From NCBI RefSeq assembly GCF_025290835.2, contig NZ_JAOCQD020000002.1, forward strand, positions 1,736,001-1,800,000: a DNA stretch of 64,000 nucleotides, in the 5' to 3' direction. Positions 58,289-64,000 of the stretch are shown here, one piece after another (position 1 is the stretch's first letter; every line of letters starts with the position of its first letter). The DNA comes from Aquabacterium sp. OR-4. Its GTDB lineage: Bacteria > Pseudomonadota > Gammaproteobacteria > Burkholderiales > Burkholderiaceae_C. The position numbers and the translations under genes are program-made. The notes beneath the pieces are model-generated. The model made no database searches. It had not been told where the DNA came from and saw only the letters and a list, made by a program, of their open reading frames with translations.

Positions 58289-60016
58289 TCAGACTTTGCC
58301 TGGGCAAACGGAGCTTGCAGCCGGCATGCGCAGAAGGCGTGCTGTCACCCGGCCGGCGCCCACGAAACGCAGCGGCACATCGGTGGGGCGGAAGTCGAAC
58401 GGCAGTGGGCCACGCAAGGTCGGCTCCAGGGGCAGGCCGATGCCAGGCGGCGGCAAGGTCGGCTTGCCTGTCACGGCCTGTGTTGCCAGGATTCGCCACG
58501 GCTCTCGCTGTCGGCCGTCACGCCAGCGCCGGTGGCCGGCGGGGGACCGGTCCAGCGTCGCCTGGACGATGTGCTCCAGCGCGGCGTGCTGGCCGCCCGT
58601 CAGCGCGCCGGTGATCATGGCCAGCATCGAATCCGCGCTCAGCCACGACCAGGCCCAGAAGTTGGCCAGCGCCTCTTCCAGCCAGTCGTCCGTGCCACGC
58701 ACGGCCGTGCACACCGGGGTTTGGTAGGGCATGAACTTGGCGTGCCCGGCCTGCAGCTCCATCCAGGTGAGCGCGGCCTCCACCTGGGCATGAAACAGCG
58801 CGTGCTCATAGGCCAGGCCGACGCCAAGCTTTGCCGCCAGGGCATCACTGCCGCGGCCGAAGCCTTCGCGCTGCAGATCAAGTAGCAGACTGCTGATGAA
58901 GTCGTCCAGGTTCGCTGCGTCGAAGTAGATGCCCCAGGCGCTCTCGGCATGCGTGTGGTGCGGTTGGTACCAGGCGATGGCCTCGAACCCGACCTGGCCC
59001 TGCAGCGCCCGGATCCGATCAGCCGCGGCCTTCGGGTCTGGGAAGTCGAACACCGCTTCGCTGTCGAAGGCGCCGACCCAGGCGGGGTCGGCGGGATCGA
59101 AGGGCCTGGCGTCGCGCACGATGCCGTCGTGACGGCCCACAGGCTGCAACGGTGGATGCGCGCCGGTCTGGCGTGGCGAGGCGAAGGCCCGTGGCAACCG
59201 ACGCTCGGCCGCCGTACGGACTTCGCCATAAGACGGATCGCCTCGATGGGGCTGCCAGGTGACCACGGCCAGACGCCGGCCTGCGCCCGCGTCCACGATC
59301 AACGCCTGGTACTGGCCGTCACGCGGTGGCGGATGCGCAGGATCCGGCGCCGCCAGGATGGCCTCGGTGATTGCCCGGTCAGCCGAGGCCACCGAGGACT
59401 TGTTCAGCCGGACGGCAAAGCCGGGCGGCATCAGTTCCAGCAACGGTGTGATGTCGAGCGCAGGCCGCTCATGCGCCGCTCCCGCGGCACCCGCGCCCGG
59501 ACTCGCCGAACCATCGATCTCATCGACTGCCCACCGCGCGGCAGCCTGTGCCTCCGCGGCCCGCTCTCGGGTCACGCAGACGATGGCCGCATCGCGCACC
59601 GCCTTCGGCACCGCGCTGTTGCCCGGCACCAGCGATGCCACGACGGAGACCGTCCTGCGCGCAGCATCAACGGCCACCGATTGGCAGTGGATTCGCAGGC
59701 CCTCATCGGTACCCACGGGGAACGCACGGCGGGCGAGCAAGAGGCGGGTCAGCTGGCCGACCATTGGTCGTTGCGCAGCCAACATCGCCAGCGCAGCCTT
59801 TCCATTTCGCCCATGGCGAGCTGCGGCGACAGTGAGTTCACCATCGGCGATGAAAAAGGGCAGATCTGGATCAGAGACCGGAACAACTGCAACCAGCAGA
59901 TTGGCGCTGGACTCCTGCACAACGGCGACCGCCAGCCAGATGCCCGCGCGAGGCGACTTCGAACCCGTAGACAACAACGCCGCTCCTCCTGACCTCTTGT
60001 TGCAAACCCCAGCCAT
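58289..60016 (-). CDS. Large protein of unknown function with degenerate zinc-peptidase-like motif
   Basis: A 575-residue cytoplasmic protein I cannot assign. The first half has mixed strands and helices without motifs (LAVAVVQESSANLLVAVV, ALIVDAGAGRRLAVVTW). The second half contains EAIAWYQPHHTHAESAWGI, then YEHALFHAQVEAALTWMEL and DDWLEEALANFWAWSW. This layout resembles a zincin (HExxH plus a later Glu), except that the expected Glu is Ala (HALFH), so it may be an inactive or altered enzyme. It is on the same strand as the restriction operon, 131 bp upstream of it, and downstream of the 8-bp repeat array. The start ATG at 60016 is the first in frame. Confidence 0.62.
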   Translation of the reverse strand: MAGVCNKRSGGAALLSTGSKSPRAGIWLAVAVVQESSANLLVAVVPVSDPDLPFFIADGELTVAAARHGRNGKAALAMLAAQRPMVGQLTRLLLARRAFPVGTDEGLRIHCQSVAVDAARRTVSVVASLVPGNSAVPKAVRDAAIVCVTRERAAEAQAAARWAVDEIDGSASPGAGAAGAAHERPALDITPLLELMPPGFAVRLNKSSVASADRAITEAILAAPDPAHPPPRDGQYQALIVDAGAGRRLAVVTWQPHRGDPSYGEVRTAAERRLPRAFASPRQTGAHPPLQPVGRHDGIVRDARPFDPADPAWVGAFDSEAVFDFPDPKAAADRIRALQGQVGFEAIAWYQPHHTHAESAWGIYFDAANLDDFISSLLLDLQREGFGRGSDALAAKLGVGLAYEHALFHAQVEAALTWMELQAGHAKFMPYQTPVCTAVRGTDDWLEEALANFWAWSWLSADSMLAMITGALTGGQHAALEHIVQATLDRSPAGHRRWRDGRQREPWRILATQAVTGKPTLPPPGIGLPLEPTLRGPLPFDFRPTDVPLRFVGAGRVTARLLRMPAASSVCPGKV

Positions 60017-60082
60017 TGTCCGTTCAGCTGGTCAACCAGGACTGCGGCGCAGTGTCACCACATCGCCACATCACCATGTCAT

Positions 60083-60162
60083 CACGGTGGCACGGTGGCA
60101 CGGTGGCACGGTGGCACGGTGGCACGGTGGCACGGTGGCACGGTGGCACGGTGGCACGGTGG
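60083..60162. repeat. Ten perfect tandem copies of CACGGTGG
   Basis: Ten exact 8-bp units in a row, 49 bp before the stop end of the relaxase gene and 66 bp upstream of the 575-residue gene. The left flank (about 60050-60082) has related words: GTCACCACATCGCCACATCACC and CCATGTCATCAC. The perfect identity points to recent slippage or to a site under selection, for example iteron-like protein binding. Confidence 0.95.
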
Positions 60163-60211
60163 CGAATGATCATGTCTTCAGCATGCCACCCCGGCACCCG
60201 ATGTCATCCGA

Positions 60212-60877
60212 TCAGCTGCCCCGCGAAGCCCCTGGCCTAACATCCACCAGGTGCCCCCACTTCCGGTGATGCGCATGCGCCGCACGCCCCGCCAGCGGGA
60301 TGCCGTAGGCCCCAGCGCACAGCATGGCCACCTCGTGCAGCTGTTTTCGGGAGTTCTTCAGCACGTTCCAGTCGTCGTCGTTGAGCACGGGGATCACCGC
60401 GACAACGTGCACGTGGATGTGGCGCTTGTCGCCGTGCGCCACCATCACGGTCGGGCGGTTCGGTGTCCAGCCGAAGAAGTCCAAGGCGTCGCGAGCCAGG
60501 CGGTAGGCGTTCTGCGCACTCGAGGCCCACTGCGGCACATGGCGGTGCGGGTCTTGAGGCTCTCTCAGCATGCGGGCCGCCGCTGGCGCGAACGAGATGA
60601 CGATGTGCACGTACCAGACCGGCGGAATCTGCGCGCCCGCCTTGGCCGCCCGGCAGTAGCGGTCCATCTGCAGCGTCAGCTGAGCGGCCGCATCGGCAAC
60701 TTCATCGCCCCAGGGCATGGCCGTCAGCGCGAGCTTGTAGAGCTGCGGCGGTCCCAGCAACCGCACGTCCTTGCCAGACATGGAGTGCTGGGGCGAGAAC
60801 AGGTAGCGGAACAGGCGCCGCAAGTCGGCGCGCCGGCGCGGCTGCTTGCGCCGGTGGTTGATGATCTTCAGGAGCAC
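60212..60877 (-). CDS. mobA: MOBP-type relaxase domain protein
   Basis: Likely nicks the element at an origin of transfer to start mobilisation. The 221-residue protein starts LLKIINHRRKQ and has a candidate catalytic Tyr25 in RRLFRYLFSP, YVHIVISFAP (motif II-like), and a complete metal motif HGDKRHIHVH (His148, Asp150, His153, His155, His157), the MOBP HxDxxHxHxH pattern. It has only the relaxase domain, with no helicase or primase extension, so it would need another element's transfer machinery. It starts with GTG and overlaps the upstream gene by 10 bp. Confidence 0.82.
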   Translation of the reverse strand: MLLKIINHRRKQPRRRADLRRLFRYLFSPQHSMSGKDVRLLGPPQLYKLALTAMPWGDEVADAAAQLTLQMDRYCRAAKAGAQIPPVWYVHIVISFAPAAARMLREPQDPHRHVPQWASSAQNAYRLARDALDFFGWTPNRPTVMVAHGDKRHIHVHVVAVIPVLNDDDWNVLKNSRKQLHEVAMLCAGAYGIPLAGRAAHAHHRKWGHLVDVRPGASRGS

Positions 60878-61287
60878 TGAAGATCCTGAAGCAGGTCCGA
60901 GAGCATCCTGCGCGCGTCGGCCACGGTGGCAGCAGCTTCCTGCATCGCCTTCGATGGGCGCTTCTTGCCGGCGTAAAGGGCATCGAGCCCCATCACCGCA
61001 CCCATCAACGCCTGCGACAGGGTGACCAGCTCAGGGGACGGCGACACCGTGCCTGGCTGCTGCAAGGCCGATGGCGACGAGCTTGGCCGCCAGACGCCGT
61101 CAGCCAGGCAGCGTTGCAAGCCGAGGACGATCAGCTCGGACCGGCTGCGGTGGTTCTGCTCGGCCGCCGCGTCCAGGGCTTGCAATTCCGTCTCCGACAT
61201 CCGGAAGTTAACCCGGGCTTTGGCAGCCTTTGAGCGCGGGGCACTGACGCGGCGCGGGCGAGCGGTCTTCTTGGTCGGGCTGGTCAT
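60868..61287 (-). CDS. Ribbon-helix-helix relaxosome accessory protein (MobC-like)
   Basis: A 139-residue basic protein. KARVNFRMSETELQALDAAAEQ and SRSELIVLGLQRCL form a ribbon-helix-helix DNA-binding domain (about 28-65), and a helical C-terminal part follows. Such proteins bind the origin of transfer and assist the relaxase, and here its stop overlaps the relaxase start. The family name MobC is inferred from position and fold. The start MTSPTKK at 61287 was chosen over 61296. Confidence 0.72.
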   Translation of the reverse strand: MTSPTKKTARPRRVSAPRSKAAKARVNFRMSETELQALDAAAEQNHRSRSELIVLGLQRCLADGVWRPSSSPSALQQPGTVSPSPELVTLSQALMGAVMGLDALYAGKKRPSKAMQEAAATVADARRMLSDLLQDLQCS

Positions 61288-61425
61288 TGTGCGCACACTT
61301 GTTGTTCATTCTTGCTTGCGCATTTTGGAGTCATTCCGGTAGAGACCCAACGCGCCCTGTCGAAGGAGCGGTGCATCGCATCCGAAGCTTCGTCATCGTT
61401 GCAAGCAACGATCACGACACGTCGT

Positions 61426-61941
61426 TCAGCATTCGGTCCCGAGGCCTTCCTCGCCGCGCATCGCCGCCACGGCCGCCTGGCGCGCGGCAACGATCCGGGC
61501 AAGGTCCTGCGCCCACTGCCAGACAGCGGGGCGCGTCCACGGACGCAGTCGGTCGTCGAGCACGTACTCGCGCGCCCAGGGCGCCTCTTCTTCCATAGCC
61601 CGCAGCGCGCGCGCCTGGTCACCGAGCGCGATGCAGACATCCAGCCGGGCCGCACCGTGGAGCTGGTCCGCTTCCCCAGAGTCCAGCAAGGCGACCAGAA
61701 GGCCGTGAGCGCCCACGCTGTGCAGCGCCACGACGGCAGCCTCCAGGCTCCGTTCCCTGTAGACGACAGCGATGCCGCAGGGACTGATGCCGTACTGCTG
61801 GCCATCGGGGGCCGGGCCCAGTTCGCCGCTCCTCCAGGCCTGGCACTCTTCGTCGTTGAGCGGCCGCCAGTCCTCGAGGTCCAGCAGTTCCTGCTCCAGC
61901 GTTCGGCCGTCCCATGCCCGGCGAAGTGGCGCTGTGCTCAT
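61426..61941 (-). CDS. Hypothetical protein coupled to the AAA+ ATPase
   Basis: A 171-residue acidic protein with many Trp and Leu (WDGRTLEQELLDLEDWRPL, EEAPWAREYVLDDRLRPW). I recognise no family. Its ATG overlaps the ATPase stop (ATGA), so the two are made together and may form a complex. The Met at 61941 was chosen over an upstream start at 62034, which would overlap the ATPase deeply. Confidence 0.65.
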   Translation of the reverse strand: MSTAPLRRAWDGRTLEQELLDLEDWRPLNDEECQAWRSGELGPAPDGQQYGISPCGIAVVYRERSLEAAVVALHSVGAHGLLVALLDSGEADQLHGAARLDVCIALGDQARALRAMEEEAPWAREYVLDDRLRPWTRPAVWQWAQDLARIVAARQAAVAAMRGEEGLGTEC

Positions 61942-63080
61942 GCGCGGAACCCCATTGGCGCGCGCTCCACACGGCCGTCTGGCACATCTTCGGCATGGAG
62001 GATCCAGCGCGACGCCTGAGCCGCGTTTCCGCACGCTCGCCGCAGCAGGCCACGCACGGCACGGGGCCCGTGCCGTGCCAGCTTGGCTGCGGCGTCCGAG
62101 CCCAGATGGAAGCGCGCGAACACGGGTTCGGCCTGTGCGAGCTGGCGCAGCACCGAATGCACCACCTGCACGGCGATCCCAGGCCCGGGCAGCTGGATGT
62201 CGAAAGGGTGCAACCTGCTCAGGATGGCCTCTGGCAACAGGCGGCGCTCATTGGACGTGGCCAGCCACATGATCGACGACGCATCCATTTCCAGCATCGG
62301 CACCGAGATGTCGCGGAAGGTCCTGGCCATGGCGGGCTCGAGCAGCGGGTACAGCGGCCCGACCGGCGAGAAGCGCTCGCCTGGCTGCAGCATCGCCTTG
62401 TCCAGTTCGTCGAGAAGGATCACAGGGTTGGCAAAACGGCCGTTCACCAGCAACTCGAAGACCTGTCCGGTCTGGCTGTTCGCCCAGGTGGCGGACGACC
62501 CGCCGAGCTGGGCGCCGGTTTCTGCCGAGCTCATCTGGATGCGCTGAAATCCGCCGGCCACGATCTTGGCAAGCTGCTCGGCGAAGGTCGATTTCCCTGT
62601 GCCAGGGGTGCCGTCGAGCAACATCGGGTCGAGCTTGATCACGCCATCGTGCAGTTCCGCGAGCGCTCCCATGGCGCGCACATGCCCCAGCACCTCACCG
62701 AAGTTCGGGAAGGCATGCTCCAGCGCGCCGATGTCGGCGCGCCAGGCATCTGGCAGGCGCCACAGCCGGCGAAACCGCCCGTTTGTTCGCCGCAGCGTGG
62801 CAAGGACGGCGGCGTTTCGTTTCCGAAGGTCTTCGTTGCCGATGTCCATCGCCACCGCAGCGGCCAACTCGTCCACGGCTTCCCAGGTGCACAGCATGTG
62901 CCGGGGAGATGCGGACGCGCCCGTATCGGCTGCAGCCTCGGTATCGGTCGGCATGCAGAGCATGTCCTCGATGGACTCGATGCGGACGACTTCGGAATCG
63001 GCGCTACATCTGCGCCGCAATCGGTCAGCTGGGCTCTCAGTTCCGTCTTGCGGTTCAGGGGAGGTGTTGTGGTGCGTCAT
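61938..63080 (-). CDS. AAA+ ATPase, Lon-like
   Basis: A 380-residue ATPase with Walker A GTPGTGKST (157-165), Walker B ILLDELDK (221-228), a sensor-1 segment IMWLATSNE and an Arg finger region ILSRLHPFDI. The spacing and the pore-region-like SSATWANSQTGQVFELL segment resemble the Lon AAA module, but there is no protease domain and the N-terminal 130 residues are different. It probably remodels a protein partner or nucleoprotein complex. It is the centre of the operon that ends in the relaxase. MTHHNTS at 63080 is the chosen start. Confidence 0.82.
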   Translation of the reverse strand: MTHHNTSPEPQDGTESPADRLRRRCSADSEVVRIESIEDMLCMPTDTEAAADTGASASPRHMLCTWEAVDELAAAVAMDIGNEDLRKRNAAVLATLRRTNGRFRRLWRLPDAWRADIGALEHAFPNFGEVLGHVRAMGALAELHDGVIKLDPMLLDGTPGTGKSTFAEQLAKIVAGGFQRIQMSSAETGAQLGGSSATWANSQTGQVFELLVNGRFANPVILLDELDKAMLQPGERFSPVGPLYPLLEPAMARTFRDISVPMLEMDASSIMWLATSNERRLLPEAILSRLHPFDIQLPGPGIAVQVVHSVLRQLAQAEPVFARFHLGSDAAAKLARHGPRAVRGLLRRACGNAAQASRWILHAEDVPDGRVERAPMGFRA

Positions 63081-63238
63081 GCGGCGATCCTGTTGAGGGC
63101 ACGGACGTGCGCAGCCCTCATGGCGCGCACCGCGTGCAACAAGATCGCGACCCTGGGTCGCCACAGAACGGCTTGGCGTTCAGCTGAAAGTTGTGCTCAC
63201 TGTATCCAGAACCTCGGTGAGGCGTGGGGGCGCCTCGG

Positions 63239-63748
63239 TCACGTCGCCCTCGGCATCGGCACGTCCGGCACACCCAGCCGCACGTTCTGATGGGCCATGA
63301 ACCACACGATGTTGGCCTTGTAGCCCTGTTCATCGGCGGCGATGCGCTCCTCGGTCGCATCCTCCGGACAGCGGCGTTGGCGCTCAGTGGCACGCGCACA
63401 GTTCAAGGCAAACCGCGTGGCGCTGACCTGCTGCAGCTTCTCGTCCAGCTCCCGGATGCGCCGCGTCAGCACCACGGTGTACCGCTCGAACGTGTCCTGG
63501 ATGCTCTGCTGCCGCGACTGGGCCTTGCGGTAGTCATGTTGGATCTGGGCCAGGCTGCTGGTCAGCTGCGCATTGCGACGCTCGAGGTCCTTGGCGTAGT
63601 CATGCCAGGCCTTTGCCGACGCCCGTGCTTCGTGCGCGTCTTCGAGGGCGTCAGACGCGGCTTGTTCCTGACGGCGATGGACGAAGCCTTCCACGGCGGC
63701 CTCGAACCCGCCGACGGCCAGGTCAGTGAACTGCAGTGCATTGATCAT
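63239..63748 (-). CDS. Coiled-coil protein of unknown function
   Basis: A 169-residue protein that is mostly one long helix (about 30-130, with RRNAQLTSSLAQIQHDYRKA and TRRIRELDEKLQQV), predicted to form a coiled coil, and a short C-terminal tail (NVRLGVPDVPMPRAT). The start MINALQFTDLAVG at 63748 overlaps the preceding stop (ATGA). It may be a structural partner of the ATPase or of the truncated upstream gene. Confidence 0.65.
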   Translation of the reverse strand: MINALQFTDLAVGGFEAAVEGFVHRRQEQAASDALEDAHEARASAKAWHDYAKDLERRNAQLTSSLAQIQHDYRKAQSRQQSIQDTFERYTVVLTRRIRELDEKLQQVSATRFALNCARATERQRRCPEDATEERIAADEQGYKANIVWFMAHQNVRLGVPDVPMPRAT

Positions 63749-64000
63749 TGCGTCACTCCCCGTGCCGAGGACGCATTGGCCGCCGAGGCCGACGCGAACT
63801 GCACCAGGCGCTGCCACGAGCCCCGCCGCGCTGCGGAGACGACGAACACCTGCCGGTACAGCAGGCTGCCGTGTTTGGCCATCGCCAGCGCCATGCGGGC
63901 CCCCTCAGGAACGCCAGCGTCAGCGGCTGCAGCGAATGCGCCGAAGGCAGCCTGCCAGTGACAACGTTCGTAGGCATCCCAGGCGCCGGTGAGGTCCGAA
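63745..64000 (-). CDS. Protein of unknown function, 5' part beyond the window
   Basis: The frame is open from the right edge to a TGA that overlaps the start of the coiled-coil gene. The visible 84 residues (from SDLTGAWDAYERCHWQAAFG through MAKHGSLLYRQVFVVSAARR to SARGVTQ) have normal coding composition and are Ala-rich and helical. No family is recognised. The ATGA overlap shows it belongs to the same operon. Confidence 0.6.
   Translation of the reverse strand, partial: SDLTGAWDAYERCHWQAAFGAFAAAADAGVPEGARMALAMAKHGSLLYRQVFVVSAARRGSWQRLVQFASASAANASSARGVTQ

Noticed and set aside
60083..60162. CRISPR array
   Set aside because: The repeats are 8 bp with no spacers, and no cas gene is in the window.
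36316..64000. Prophage
   Set aside because: No capsid, portal, terminase, tail or lysis gene is seen; the content is partition, restriction and mobilisation.

Overview
The window is high-GC DNA from a betaproteobacterium, most likely of the order Burkholderiales (Rubrivivax/Leptothrix/Ideonella-like). This rests on gene content and order (smg-dprA-LysM gene divergent from def-fmt-htpX; pgk, maeB, pyk, fba and purC together; pilS-pilR-ampD next to ffh), on the Ala/Pro/Lys histone-like protein, and on class Ia nrdAB with an NrdR-type control region. No species name can be given from the sequence alone.

Positions 1-36,240 are chromosomal backbone. They hold a DUF1631 gene cut by the left edge; smg, dprA and a secreted LysM protein (minus); def, fmt, htpX, a small lipoprotein, a secreted repeat protein and an azlCD exporter (plus); a central-carbon block (pgk, maeB, pyk, fba, plus purC) interrupted by an ATPase/STAS-like regulator on the other strand; a compositionally mosaic helical-repeat gene; a histone H1-like gene; nrdB and nrdA with a paired NrdR-box control region; ampD, pilR, pilS and two membrane-protein genes (minus); ffh followed by a 79-bp hairpin repeat; an AraC-type regulator; ftsY; and a tRNA-Met(CAT) gene.

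From the tRNA 3' end to the right edge (about 36.24-64 kb) lies an integrative element whose right end is not in the window. It starts with a tyrosine integrase immediately downstream of the tRNA and a second, divergent tyrosine recombinase. Next comes a ParA / small DNA-binding protein / ParB maintenance module. An internally deleted IS66-family element, with intact inverted repeats and a perfect 8-bp target duplication, sits at the start codon of that parB. A short cargo stretch follows (an unknown 251-aa protein, two secreted proteins, an XRE regulator), then a tightly coupled serine recombinase-ParB-RepB operon. A type I restriction-modification island comes next, in the order half-size S, M, RhuM, full-size S, R, M48 peptidase, read right to left. 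After it lie an unusual 575-aa protein with a degenerate zinc-peptidase motif, a perfect ten-copy 8-bp repeat, and a mobilisation/ATPase operon (MOBP-type relaxase, ribbon-helix-helix accessory protein, unknown 171-aa protein, Lon-like AAA+ ATPase, coiled-coil protein, and a gene cut by the right edge).

The element looks like a mobilisable island with three ParB-fold proteins, two recombinase chemistries and a defence cargo. The least explained parts are the serine recombinase-ParB-RepB triad, the relaxase-linked AAA+ operon, and the 575-aa protein beside the 8-bp repeat array.
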